From positions 101,695-147,770 of the forward strand of contig NZ_AOIB01000031.1 in the NCBI RefSeq assembly GCF_000337675.1: a stretch of 46,076 bases of DNA, in the 5' to 3' direction. This stretch comes from Natronococcus amylolyticus DSM 10524. GTDB lineage: Archaea > Halobacteriota > Halobacteria > Halobacteriales > Natrialbaceae. Under the pieces are notes generated by a model. It did not search any database. It was given only the letters and a program-made list of their open reading frames with translations, and was not told the DNA's origin. Position numbers and translations under genes: made by a program. How positions within the stretch are numbered: the first letter of the stretch is position 1; every line of letters begins with the position of its first letter. Below, piece by piece: positions 7,764 through 15,706 of the stretch.

Positions 7764-8567
7764 ATGAGGCGACGTCGAACCCTGGCCGCCTGCGGAGCGT
7801 TCGTCGGAACAGCCGTCGCCGGCGCGGTGAGCCGCCCAACCGACGGCACGGAGCTGGTAGCGAGAGCCCGCGACTCGAGCGACGGGAGCGGGCTCGAGAC
7901 GACCACCGAGACGCTGCTGTCCGAGACGGTTCACGAGACGACGCTGTACGAGATTGACGCGCCGAGGGACGGCCCGACGGCGATGATCTTCGGCGGCGTT
8001 CACGGTGACGAGTACAACGGGATCGACGTCGCACACGAGGTAGTCGACTGGGCTCCCGACGCGGGAACGCTTGTCATCGTTCCCGAAACCGACCGCGTCG
8101 CGGTCGAAAACGACGAACGGGAGGGTGTCGATGGCGACCTGAACCGTCACTTTCCGGCCGAGGAGGAACCGACGAGCGACCTCGCAGCCGGCATCTGGGA
8201 TGCGATCGAACGTCACGATCCCGACGTCGCACTGGACCTCCACCGGTCGCTCGGCGTCTACGGCGTTCACCAGGAGTACGTCGGCCAGGCGCTGTTCTAC
8301 TCACCGGGTGCGGACGGCGCGTCCATCGCGGCGACGCTCAACGACGAGGCCGTCCCGTGGTATCTTCCGTTGCACCGGTTCGTCGCCCACGAGAGCCACC
8401 TCTCCGGGCCGGTGCTGTTCCACGAGGTTGCACGGGAACTCGACGCCGCGTCGTACCTCTTCGAGACGACTAACTTCCTCCTCGATCGTGAGACGAAAAA
8501 CGAAATGACGCGAATCGCGACCGCAGCGGTGCTCGACCGACACGGGCTGCTCGAGGAGGGTCGATAA
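7764..8567 (+). CDS. Tat-exported succinylglutamate desuccinylase/aspartoacylase-type deacylase
   Basis: A 267-residue zinc hydrolase of the AstE/AspA (M14-like) family. Motifs seen are G-G-V-H80-G-D-E83 (zinc His and Glu), D-L-N-R-H-F-P for substrate binding, and D-L-H-R-S with the third zinc ligand; a Glu in Y-L-F-E-T-T is a candidate general base. The N-terminus M-R-R-R-R-T-L-A-A-C followed by a hydrophobic Ala/Val/Gly stretch looks like a Tat leader, unusual for a family that is mostly cytoplasmic. The Cys at residue 10 lies before the hydrophobic core, so a lipobox is not supported. The ATG at 7764 was chosen because it starts the leader. The stop overlaps the next ATG by one base, so the two genes are probably coupled. 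Confidence 0.85.
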   Translation: MRRRRTLAACGAFVGTAVAGAVSRPTDGTELVARARDSSDGSGLETTTETLLSETVHETTLYEIDAPRDGPTAMIFGGVHGDEYNGIDVAHEVVDWAPDAGTLVIVPETDRVAVENDEREGVDGDLNRHFPAEEEPTSDLAAGIWDAIERHDPDVALDLHRSLGVYGVHQEYVGQALFYSPGADGASIAATLNDEAVPWYLPLHRFVAHESHLSGPVLFHEVARELDAASYLFETTNFLLDRETKNEMTRIATAAVLDRHGLLEEGR

Positions 8568-8851
8568 TGGCGCCGTCGCTTCGACGGGTGCTGACCGCCC
8601 CCGTCACGGTCGCGACGTTTCTCTTGCTTGTTGTCCCGCTGGCGCTGGGGTGGCTCAGAACGTCCCTGCTGTCACCGCTCGCGCTGCCGGGGTATCTGAT
8701 CTACACGATCGGATCGGCGATCGGCAATCTCGTCGCGCCGCGGCTCGACCTCTGGGTCTACTGGATCCCGTTTCTGGCGGGCTGTTACGGCATCGCCGTA
8801 ACGATCGGCTACGTCTTCGAGTTCCTGGCCGATCGGCTCGAGTCGCGCTGA
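8567..8851 (+). CDS. Small integral membrane protein
   Basis: A 94-residue protein with two to three hydrophobic segments: roughly residues 12-28 (T-V-A-T-F-L-L-L-V-V-P-L-A-L), 37-55, and 62-86 (W-V-Y-W-I-P-F-L-A-G-C-Y-G-I-A-V). Its ATG shares one base with the stop of the deacylase gene. I do not recognise a family. It could anchor or assist the exported deacylase, but that is only inferred from the overlap. Confidence 0.75.
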   Translation: MAPSLRRVLTAPVTVATFLLLVVPLALGWLRTSLLSPLALPGYLIYTIGSAIGNLVAPRLDLWVYWIPFLAGCYGIAVTIGYVFEFLADRLESR

Positions 8852-8926
8852 CGGTCTTCGGTCTCGCTGACCCATCTCCACCGACTCCTCACGCCGAGCT
8901 TTCGTTCTCTGCATGTGAACTGCTAG

Positions 8927-8958
8927 CAAGGCTTATGACGGGTGGACCCATAGCCTTG
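8927..8958. promoter_or_regulatory. Imperfect inverted repeat upstream of the 8970 gene
   Basis: CAAGGCTTATG (8927-8937) and CATAGCCTTG (8949-8958) form an inverted repeat broken by one missing base, separated by 11 bases, ending 11 bases before the ATG at 8970. A GCTAGC palindrome lies just upstream at 8922-8927. The position in the likely promoter or leader suggests an operator for a dimeric regulator, or an RNA hairpin over the start region. Confidence 0.4.
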
Positions 8959-8969
8959 CGTACACACCG

Positions 8970-9308
8970 ATGCCATCCAGGTCCCGACCGCCCCGATCGA
9001 CTACCCTCTCGCTGTCACACGACGAGCACTGGACGCTTCATCACGTGTTGCTCCACCGAATCGAACAGGAAGAAACCGCCACCGACCCGACCGACATTGA
9101 CTCGCCTCCGCTCGAACTGTTTCAGGCGTTCGAGACGATCGACGGCGGAGCGGTTCGGTTCACCGACCCCCAGCTCGAGGCGGTCCAGACGACGCTGGCC
9201 AGTTACCAGCGGTCGACGGACTGGTGGGAACTCGAGCGCGGCGCCCTCGAGTCACTACTCGAACATGTTACGAACGCCCTCGAGACCGATCGGGTACCGG
9301 CCGACTGA
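8970..9308 (+). CDS. Conserved haloarchaeal-type hypothetical protein
   Basis: A 112-residue soluble protein with a helical profile. It opens with a basic Ser/Arg/Pro stretch, then S-H-D-E-H-W-T-L-H-H-V-L-L-H-R-I-E, and later W-W-E-L-E-R and an amphipathic C-terminal helix. The composition and the pattern (His-rich helix, then an acidic middle) resemble short uncharacterised haloarchaeal proteins, but I cannot name a function. It stands alone between the deacylase pair and the convergent DsbA-like gene, behind the inverted repeat at 8927-8958. Confidence 0.7.
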   Translation: MPSRSRPPRSTTLSLSHDEHWTLHHVLLHRIEQEETATDPTDIDSPPLELFQAFETIDGGAVRFTDPQLEAVQTTLASYQRSTDWWELERGALESLLEHVTNALETDRVPAD

Positions 9309-9493
9309 GACGGCTCCCGTCGCGGTTCCGAGAGCTCGAGACTGTCCTGTAGCTACGCAACGGTACGGCAGCGTTCAGCTCGAGGCCGTTCGAAGAACGA
9401 GATAACGGTCCCGATCGATACCGCGGGCGACAGCACGGCGTTCGTCAGTCAAATCCGGGCGACGGACGGCGACTCGTCTCGACGGATCGCGGG

Positions 9494-10627
9494 TTAGCAG
9501 TCGACCGGAAGGTCGTCGACGGTGCGGTCGCCGCTGAGGTCGTAGTCCTCGCCGGCGCCGATGCTGCCGTCCGAGCTCCCGCCGCTGGTGTCGTCATCAG
9601 CGTCGTCGGCATCGTCGGAGCCGTCGTAATCGTCGTCAGCGTCCTCGTCGTCGGCATCGTCGTCGTAGTCGTAATCGTCGTCAGCGTCCTCGTCGTCGTA
9701 GTCGTCGTCAGCGTCCTCGTCGTCGTAGTCGTCGTCAGCGTCCTCGTCGTCGTAGTCGTCGTCGCCTTCCTCAGACTCCTCGGTCTCGTCGGACTCGGCA
9801 GTTTCCTCGTCGTCCTCGTCCTCGGCGTCCTCAACCTCGGACTCCTCCTGTGGTTCCTCGGCTTCCTCGTCGCCGTCGTCCACGTCGGAGTCGTCGTCCG
9901 ATTCGGAGTCGTCCTCGAGTTTCTCCTCCGATTTCTCTCCCTCGGGCGCGTCGTCGAGACGGCTGTCGAGCCAATCGATGACCGCCTGAGTGCCGTGGTG
10001 TGGCGCGGTCGTGTCACCAGCCAGCTCGAGCTGTGGCGTGTAGGTGATCCCGTCGTTGCTGGCCAGGGTAGCGACCTCCTCGACGTCTGCGTCGTACTCG
10101 CCAGCTTTCGCGCGCTCGATAACGGCGTCGACGTTCGATACATCAGCGGCGCGCGCTCGGTTCTCGAGCTCGTCGTAGCTGATGTGTCCCGACGGCATGT
10201 CCGTGTAGGTCTCGGTCACGAACTGCCAGTAGCTGTTCGGGTCCTCGTCCCAGACGGCCAGTCCGACGGCCGCGAGCCGCGAATCGGTGCCCGAAATGAA
10301 CGACTGCGAGGTGTCGCCCGGCTCGTACGCGAGGTTGCAGAACTCGACGTTGAGCTGTCCCTCAGTGACGAACTCGGAGATTATCTCCTGGAGGTTTCCG
10401 GAGACGAAGTCCTGGCTCGACGGACACTTGAAGTTCCCGTAGAAGGTTGCGGTCGGCGCGTCGCTGTTCGATCCGATCGTCGGATACGTACGCTCGCCTG
10501 CGTCGTCCGGAATCGGTACCCCATCGGACGATGCGCTTCCGGACGCGACCCCAGCGAGTCCGAGCAGCGAGACGGCCCCAGTAGTTGTCAGTACACTTCG
10601 ACGTGTCATCTGCGGCTTCCGTGACAT
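9494..10627 (-). CDS. Secreted DsbA/thioredoxin-fold protein with acidic repeat tail
   Basis: A 377-residue protein with a Tat leader (M-T-R-R-S-V-L-T-T-T-G at 7-17, then a hydrophobic core to about 32). Residues ~40-225 resemble haloarchaeal DsbA-like thioredoxin folds: F-Y-G-N-F-K-C68-P-S-S71, and later I-T-Y-T-P-Q-L-E-L as the cis-Pro loop. The usual C-x-x-C is C-P-S-S, so the resolving Cys is Ser. Residues ~230-360 are an Asp/Glu-rich low-complexity tail with D-D-D-Y-D-D-E-D-A repeats, ending D-L-P-V-D-C with Cys as the last residue. Disulfide exchange would need C68 alone, the Cys in V-E-F-C-N-L or the terminal Cys. An alternative start is the ATG at 10609, directly before the twin Arg. 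Confidence 0.85.
   Translation of the reverse strand: MSRKPQMTRRSVLTTTGAVSLLGLAGVASGSASSDGVPIPDDAGERTYPTIGSNSDAPTATFYGNFKCPSSQDFVSGNLQEIISEFVTEGQLNVEFCNLAYEPGDTSQSFISGTDSRLAAVGLAVWDEDPNSYWQFVTETYTDMPSGHISYDELENRARAADVSNVDAVIERAKAGEYDADVEEVATLASNDGITYTPQLELAGDTTAPHHGTQAVIDWLDSRLDDAPEGEKSEEKLEDDSESDDDSDVDDGDEEAEEPQEESEVEDAEDEDDEETAESDETEESEEGDDDYDDEDADDDYDDEDADDDYDDEDADDDYDYDDDADDEDADDDYDGSDDADDADDDTSGGSSDGSIGAGEDYDLSGDRTVDDLPVDC
9617..9768. repeat. 27-bp coding tandem repeat in the acidic tail
   Basis: Three in-frame copies of a 27-bp unit encode D-D-D-Y-D-D-E-D-A on the minus strand, flanked by degenerate copies on both sides. Near-identical units point to recent expansion by slippage, so copy number may vary between strains and may be collapsed in a short-read assembly. 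Confidence 0.85.
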
Positions 10628-10652
10628 CGACTGCTTCTCATCAGGGAGGGAG

Positions 10653-10658
10653 TATAAA
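10653..10658 (-). promoter_or_regulatory. TATA box of the DsbA-like gene
   Basis: Read on the minus strand this is TTTATA, centred about 28 bases upstream of the ATG at 10627, a good spacing for a leaderless haloarchaeal transcript. Confidence 0.55.
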
Positions 10659-11184
10659 CCGACTCAGCCGTTCTGTACGCTTCCCCGAACTTTACGAAAC
10701 TTCTACCCGCTCCAGACATCTCTCGGAACCACAACTGATCGGGACACTGTTTCAGTCTAACTCGAATCGTCGACACCGCAATCAGCAAACCGCAAGCAGG
10801 CGACGTCGTTCGCGAGAGCGAACGATTACTCGCACCCCCAACTCGAGTTTCGATTCTCGAAATGATGTAAGTACAGCAGGCGTTTCCGACTATCCTAACT
10901 TCTATTTTGCTGACTGTTATCTAGAGATCGAATGTCGTGGTAACGACTGTCAGTATCGACCGAGCTCCGGAACTGTATCGGCTCTCGAGCGGAGGATTCT
11001 GTCGTCTAGACTACCAAAACCTGCGGCGAGATCGTTCGTTCGGAGGTGGTTTCGGCGACGATCGACCGTTCCGCTACCGTGCCGTGCGGACTCGCCCCGG
11101 AACGGTTGCGAGGAGCGGGGTTCGTCCGAACGGTTGCGTTCTCCGGCAAGGAGACGGTTCCCTCCCGGCGTCGACGACTCGATC
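10659..11184. other. Intergenic region, no supported gene
   Basis: About 525 bases upstream of the DsbA-like gene and downstream of pirin. Base composition is mixed, with an AT-richer patch near 10890-10930 (CTAACTTCTATTTTGC). Open frames here overlap pirin in antisense or lack protein-like composition. I see no tRNA or mobile-element ends. Confidence 0.45.
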
Positions 11185-11949
11185 TCAGCGGCCGATCGTT
11201 CCGCTACGGGTGACCGGAGCGTCGGGATCGATACGAAACGCGATCACTGTCGATTCCTCGGTTGCGGCGACGGACGTGTCGCTCTCCCCGGTCACGAGCG
11301 CGCTCTCCGTGTACCCGACCGGCACGCCGTCTACCGTGACCCCACCCTCGAATACGTATAGGTAGGTGTCCCATCCCGACTGAGAGGGGAGCGTAACGGT
11401 CGCTCCGGCGTCGAGACGGCAGTCGTAGCAGTGGACGTCGTTGCGGACGGACAGCGGGGCCTCGCTGCCTTCGGGGCCGAACAGGTGACGCCACTCGTTG
11501 CGAGCCGCGTCGGGAATCCGCTCGTGCTGGATGCCCGGCTCGAGCTCGAGGCTGTGGGGTCGGACGAATATCTGGAGCATCCGCAGCGGCGGATCGTCGG
11601 CGGCAGTTTCCTCGGCGTGCCAGAAACCGCTGCCGGCGTTCATCACCAGTAGGTGATCCGGATCCGTGATCAGCTCGTTTCCCTGCCGGTCGTCGTGGCG
11701 CATCACGCCCTCGGGAACCCACGAGACGATCTCCTCGTTGCGGTGTCCGTGCATTCGGATCACCGTTCCCGGGTCCATGAACGACTCGACGACGGTCGCC
11801 AGCGGCCCGTAGCCGTGATCGTCGTGACCGGGAACCGCTCGGCCGGGAAAGTTGAAGTGCGTCCTGAAGTTGTCCTGGTCCTGTGAAACCGCCGTTCGTG
11901 GGGCTGTATGGATCTGGGGGCTCGAGCGTGCCGATCCGGACTCGTCCAT
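11185..11949 (-). CDS. Pirin family protein
   Basis: A 254-residue double-cupin protein of the pirin family. The N-terminal cupin carries the metal motif M-H-G-H-R-N-E-E-I and later F-W-H-A-E-E; the C-terminal half has G-A-T-V-T-L-P and Y-L-Y-V-F-E-G-G-V. Pirins are Fe-binding, and some have quercetinase activity or act as redox-linked regulators; which applies here cannot be told. The ATG at 11949 was chosen because the 18 upstream open codons are basic and unlike the family. The Bat-type regulator ends 133 bases upstream on the same strand, so the two may be linked in transcription. Confidence 0.9.
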   Translation of the reverse strand: MDESGSARSSPQIHTAPRTAVSQDQDNFRTHFNFPGRAVPGHDDHGYGPLATVVESFMDPGTVIRMHGHRNEEIVSWVPEGVMRHDDRQGNELITDPDHLLVMNAGSGFWHAEETAADDPPLRMLQIFVRPHSLELEPGIQHERIPDAARNEWRHLFGPEGSEAPLSVRNDVHCYDCRLDAGATVTLPSQSGWDTYLYVFEGGVTVDGVPVGYTESALVTGESDTSVAATEESTVIAFRIDPDAPVTRSGTIGR

Positions 11950-12082
11950 TACCGGCGCTAGCGACCCCGTGGCTAAATGCGTTCTGCGCGTTCGGATCTC
12001 CACGGACGATGCAACACGCGTCGTTGGTGTTCAGAAGTATGCACTCTTCGCTGGCTCCCGTTTCTCGGAGCCCGAACGACGG

Positions 12083-12757
12083 TTAGTCGGAGAGCCCCGG
12101 AGAGGGCGTCGGCTCCGCTTCCTCGGCCGAAACGTCGAGCTCCGACGCGACCAGCGACCGGTACGCGCGACGAAGCCGCTCGGAAAGGGCCTGGTGAGAG
12201 ACATCGAGCTCCTCGGAGAGTTCCTGCATCGAAACGTCCCGCGGAATTTCGAAGTAGCCGTGGTTGATAGCCGCGACGAGCGTTTCGTACTGGTTCTGTG
12301 TGAGGCCGGACTGCGAACCGGTTTCACCGTTCGTATCGTAGAGGCGGATCACCGTCGGTTGGAGGTCGTGCTCCTCGAGTCGGGTGTGAATCGAGCTCGC
12401 GTCGCTGCGCTCTTGCACTCGAATATCGAGAACCCAGGAGCGCCCCGTGGCCGAGGCGTCTAGGATGGTTCCGCCCTCCTCGAGCACCAGCTCGAAGAGG
12501 TCGATCGTTTTCGGCGCAAACTCGACGTTGTACAGCCACTGTTCGTCGTCCCCGCTGACCAGCGCGTACTCCTCGATCGTCGAGGCTTCCGCTAGGCCCG
12601 TCTCGATCTCCGCTTTCGGTGCCCCGGAGAGCCACAGGTCGTACCCGCTCGAGACGACCCCGGCCTCCGCTTCGCACGTGAGCGACGGCACGGATTCGAA
12701 CAGTTCCGCCAGCCCGGTCCCCTCGCTCGAGATTTCGAGATTGACGATCGAGGTCAT
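12083..12757 (-). CDS. Bat-type (bacterio-opsin activator) HTH transcriptional regulator
   Basis: A 224-residue regulator with the Bat-family architecture. The N-terminal ~150-residue domain is acidic (W-L-Y-N-V-E-F-A-P near residue 85), and the C-terminal HTH_10 domain reads L-T-Q-N-Q-Y-E-T-L-V-A-A, G-Y-F-E-I-P-R-D-V-S and L-S-E-E-L-D-V-S-H-Q-A-L-S-E-R-L-R-R. These proteins activate or repress haloarchaeal genes in response to environmental or redox cues. The ATG at 12757 is preferred. An AT-rich TATA-like stretch at 12802-12812 would place transcription start near 12782, upstream of this ATG. Pirin, downstream on the same strand, is a plausible target. Confidence 0.88.
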   Translation of the reverse strand: MTSIVNLEISSEGTGLAELFESVPSLTCEAEAGVVSSGYDLWLSGAPKAEIETGLAEASTIEEYALVSGDDEQWLYNVEFAPKTIDLFELVLEEGGTILDASATGRSWVLDIRVQERSDASSIHTRLEEHDLQPTVIRLYDTNGETGSQSGLTQNQYETLVAAINHGYFEIPRDVSMQELSEELDVSHQALSERLRRAYRSLVASELDVSAEEAEPTPSPGLSD

Positions 12758-13102
12758 ATGTTCGATTCGAACGAGACGGCCCAGTTCCATAGGGGCGGCT
12801 CCAAATTTATTAGCACTGTCGATAGAGAAAGTACGGTCGTGTTACATCTGACGCTGTAACGGCGACCGAGGCGATTCGAATCCGATCGTACAGCCGTCTT
12901 GCGGCCGGACGCCTACCGTCCCGTGGCTGCTGTAGACACCTATTTGAACCTTGTCACGAAGAATCGGCGCCGACACCGTGTCGGATCAGTCTCCGAGCTG
13001 GAGCGACGAGGGAGATGCCGTTCCACTGCGGCCTCGGAATCGGTCTCTCCGGTTGCCGGACGCTTCAGTCCTCGAGCGAAGGATACGCCGCAGCGGGGCC
13101 GA
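12758..13102. other. Intergenic region between two regulators
   Basis: About 345 bases. It contains the AT-rich promoter-like patch at 12802-12812 for the Bat-type gene and a tight hairpin near 12968-12982 (CCGACAC, G, TGTCGG). No gene is supported. Confidence 0.5.
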
Positions 13103-13567
13103 TCAGTCGTCGGCGTCGGCCCCGAGTCGGAACTGCTCGTTTTCGGAGATGGTCTCGAGGACGATACTGGTGTTCGATCGGGTAAGGTCGGGATCGGTGA
13201 TCAGGGCCTTGATCTGGTCGTTCATATCGTCCGTATCCTCGAACTTCCCGATCGCGATGATATCGTAGTCGCCGGTGACCTCGTAGACGGAGATGATCTG
13301 AGCGTGGTCCCGGAGCGTGGCGGTGATCTCCGACAGGGCGCTTCCTTCCACCTTGAGCTGCATGATGGCGGTAACGTCGTATCCCGCCGCGTCGTAGTTG
13401 ACGACCGGTGTGTACCCCTGGATGACGCCCTCCGATTCGAGATCCGAGAGGTGGTTCGAGACGGTCGTGACGGAAACGTCGAGCTCCTCGGCGAGGCTCC
13501 GAAGGCTGGCACGTCCGTTCTCGAGCAGTTCGTTTACTAGCTCCGTATCGAGGTGTTCGTAGGCCAC
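13103..13567 (-). CDS. Lrp/AsnC family transcriptional regulator
   Basis: A 154-residue Lrp regulator. The N-terminal HTH reads [23 protein letters not shown], with V-T-T-V-S-N-H-L as recognition helix. The C-terminal RAM ligand domain has [16 protein letters not shown]. It closely resembles the haloarchaeal Lrp that usually sits beside glnA, but no glnA is in the window. The GTG at 13567 matches the family N-terminus; the ~40 upstream open codons do not. TATA-like AT-rich sequence occurs just upstream (13570-13604). The gene borders the decayed integrative element, which may explain separation from its usual neighbour. Confidence 0.93.
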   Translation of the reverse strand: MAYEHLDTELVNELLENGRASLRSLAEELDVSVTTVSNHLSDLESEGVIQGYTPVVNYDAAGYDVTAIMQLKVEGSALSEITATLRDHAQIISVYEVTGDYDIIAIGKFEDTDDMNDQIKALITDPDLTRSNTSIVLETISENEQFRLGADADD

Positions 13568-13858
13568 TGCATAATACGATCTCTCCACTCCGTCTAAACA
13601 GTTACGAACAGTCAGTTTTTCGCTCTCGTATTTGAATTTGCAACTACCACCGGCGGCCGGTCGTTCCCGTTCTGACGAGACGTCCACTCGAACCGGCCTT
13701 CGTTCTCGCGCACAGCGGTCGATCGGGTGTACGACACCGACCCCCTGGCACCGATCCTGGCGCGACGGACTCCTCGCTTCACCTACGACTTCGTCGCTCG
13801 CGTTCTCGTGGGACCAGCGCGCTACGCCTCGGTCATCGTCGTCAGGCCGTCGAAGGGA

Positions 13859-13934
13859 TCGGGCAGAGTTGAACGACGCTCGAGAACCTGCTCGCGTTGC
13901 TCACAGAGTCTCGGTCCAGTTCGAAATTGCCGTA
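13859..13934. repeat. Degenerate tRNA-Val-end palindrome (copy C)
   Basis: The left arm at 13861-13877 begins GGGCAGAGTTGAAC and resembles the antisense of the tRNA-Val T-arm. The right arm at 13917-13931 (CAGTTCGAAATTGCC) is its imperfect reverse complement. It is a decayed relative of the copies at 13987-14093 and 15707-15776. Confidence 0.45.
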
Positions 13935-13986
13935 ACGATCTCTGACGGAACGATGACTTGCTTCGCTCGTCAGTTTGTTTCGGCAG

Positions 13987-14093
13987 AAATGGGCTGGGGC
14001 AGATTTGAACCACGCCGAGACGGTCTCGCTCGCTCCCTGCGGTCGCTGCGCGAGCTGCGACTCGCCTGGTTCAAACTGCCGACTTCCTCCGTG
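13987..14093. repeat. tRNA-Val-derived fold-back repeat / att remnant (copy A)
   Basis: Bases 13990-14010 match the antisense of the last 21 bases of the tRNA-Val(CAC) gene with one mismatch. Bases 14074-14093 match the T-arm through anticodon-stem part of the same tRNA over 20 identical bases. Between them lie 63 foreign bases. The inner ends are also an inverted repeat: GGCAGATTTGAACCA against TGGTTCAAACTGCC. The relic integrase begins 46 bases downstream, so this is probably an attachment-site remnant. Confidence 0.75.
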
Positions 14094-14138
14094 ATTCGGT
14101 CGGAACTCCCCTCTGTGGCGCGGTTTCGACTCAAAACC

Positions 14139-14694
14139 ATGCCCGAATCAATCGCGCCGGAAGAAGCGATCGACCAGTAGAGTTCGATGATATGAGTGAT
14201 ATGACCGGGAAACGGATCTATGAATACAAGATCCACCGTCGAGATGAGGGAGACGTAAATGCGGTTACGCTTTCGATCAACTTAGCACCTTCCGGGTATT
14301 CCTACGCTTCTGTGAGAAGCTCGATTTCGTCGCTGAAGGAACTGCAGAGAGTGTGATGATCCCGGATATCGATCCCAACGAAAACGCGCGAGACACTGCT
14401 ATCGGGCCAGAGAGAGCCGGTGAGATACTCGAGTACTTAGAGAAGTTCGAGTACGGATCTCTCCGTCACGCTCTCTTCTACGTCCTCTGGCATACTGGGA
14501 TGCAAACTGGGAGCGTTCACTCGCTTGATATCGAAGATTCCCATTCCGATGAACAGTATCTCGAAGTCCGCCATCGACCGGAGAAAGGGACTCGGTTGAA
14601 GAACAAACAAGGAGGGGAACGAGAAGTAAATCTGAAGCCAGAAATCTGTGTTGTCTTGGATGACTACATTCAGGTTCTGCCTTCGTCTCGATGA
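14139..14694 (+). pseudogene. Tyrosine-recombinase integrase relic (XerC/D-like), multiply broken
   Basis: Three reading frames together rebuild a haloarchaeal integrase. ATG 14139 gives M-P-E-S-I-A-P-E-E-A-I-D-Q, then TAG at 14178. The next part lies in another frame from about 14180 (E-F-D-D-M-S-D-M-T-G-K-R-I-Y-E-Y-K-I-H), so an internal segment of the core-binding domain is deleted. Near 14288 one base is missing and the frame shifts to S-T-F-R-V-F-L-R-F-C-E-K, continuing into L-W-H-T-G-M-Q-T-G-S-V. The catalytic Arg of the T-G-M-R motif is Gln. The protein stops at 14694 before the H-x-x-R and Tyr motifs. It cannot be active. Adjacency to tRNA-derived att sequences shows how the region was acquired. 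Confidence 0.85.
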
Positions 14695-14758
14695 TTCGAA
14701 CCTCGGTTGAATCAGGATATTGCTAACCTTTTTTGTCAAGAACCCGTTATTCGCTACT

Positions 14759-15409
14759 ATGGCACCCAATCGCAGTCGGAGGCGATCGTTCCTCCAGGCT
14801 GCTGGTTGTTTGGGTATCGCCTCACTCGCTGGCTGTATCGATCGGACACTGCGCCGACTCGAGAACATACCTGAACCGCTTGAGGGCCCTCATCTACTCA
14901 CCATCGAGGAGGCAACGGAAGGTTCAGACCACGACCTCCCTGTCGAACTCTCGTACGAGGTCGATGATAGACGGATCGCTGCAGACAACCCTGCGCGGCT
15001 CTCGGTCCACCTGAGAAACACGAGTGATCGAACGCTGTTGTTCCGTGCTAATACCCCTCCGTGGCCGTTCGGTGTCGTCACGTTGTTTCCAGAGGATAAT
15101 GACGAGGATGATATTGATATGGAGTCGGTTACGCTGTGGACTGATGCGTACGAAGAGTCCGATGGGGTCACGACAACACGACATCGTGAGGTTCGCAGTG
15201 CTAGTGATAAGCACGTTCATGAAGAGGTACCAAGTGGAGCATCGGTCACGGAAAACTACCGACTCTACCTCGATTCCGCGCACCTCGCCGTCGGAATATA
15301 CCGTACGAGTGTGTCAGCACGAGTAGATGGCTGGGTCGCAGAAGGCTCGCATCGAATCGAGTTTGACAAGATCACCATTGAACCAGAGGGCTCTGGTGAA
15401 TCGCTGTAA
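14759..15409 (+). CDS. Tat-exported putative lipoprotein, cargo of the decayed element
   Basis: A 216-residue protein with a Tat lipoprotein leader: R-R-R-S-F-L-Q-A-A-G-C near residues 7-17, then L-G-I-A-S-L-A-G-C with the lipobox Cys at about residue 25. The mature part looks like an extracellular beta-sandwich: L-S-V-H-L-R-N-T-S-D-R-T-L-L-F near the middle suggests a domain that tolerates unpaired Cys-free secretion, and the C-terminal half has Y-R-L-Y-L-D-S-A-H-L-A-V-G-I-Y. I do not recognise the family. Codon use is visibly less GC-rich than neighbours, consistent with transfer. ATG 14759 begins the leader; the 13 upstream codons are not needed. It lies between the integrase relic and a transposase scrap. 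Confidence 0.8.
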   Translation: MAPNRSRRRSFLQAAGCLGIASLAGCIDRTLRRLENIPEPLEGPHLLTIEEATEGSDHDLPVELSYEVDDRRIAADNPARLSVHLRNTSDRTLLFRANTPPWPFGVVTLFPEDNDEDDIDMESVTLWTDAYEESDGVTTTRHREVRSASDKHVHEEVPSGASVTENYRLYLDSAHLAVGIYRTSVSARVDGWVAEGSHRIEFDKITIEPEGSGESL

Positions 15410-15440
15410 GGCGGCGGGATAGGTCGTCAAACCAAAAGAA

Positions 15441-15562
15441 GTGAAGCGGGAAATCGGCGATGCTCTATGTCGAAGATCTCCCGCTTCACTCGCAAGGCGG
15501 CTGTCTCCAGAATATGTTCCTCGCCTTTCATTGGTTCTGGTTCTCCCATGACTCTGCTCTAA
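15441..15562 (+). pseudogene. Transposase N-terminal fragment, IS5-like (ISH type)
   Basis: ATG at 15467 opens M-S-K-I-S-R-F-T-R-K-A-A, typical of the start of haloarchaeal IS5-family transposases, then diverges and stops at 15562 after 31 codons. Upstream, GTGAAGCGGGA (15441-15451) and TCCCGCTTCAC (15479-15489) form a perfect 11-bp inverted repeat spanning the start codon, which in an intact element could sequester translation initiation. No terminal repeats or remainder of the transposase are seen. Confidence 0.55.
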
Positions 15563-15706
15563 TCTCCCGAATCAAGGCCCATAATGCTGCGTAACCGCAC
15601 CACGGTAGGGGGAGAAACATAGTAAACCTACTCGGATCGTATGTCGGACGTTTGGGGGGATATATACGCCCTCTACGCCGTACTGTGATTCAGTCGGAGC
15701 CGTTCA

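Noticed and set aside
9617-9768. Possible CRISPR-like array in the repeated stretch
   Set aside because: Units are contiguous without spacers, in frame inside a gene, and encode an Asp-rich peptide.
9445-10143. Thr/Arg-rich 232-residue frame overlapping the acidic repeat tail
   Set aside because: It is the frame-shifted shadow of the Asp repeat codons in the DsbA-like gene.
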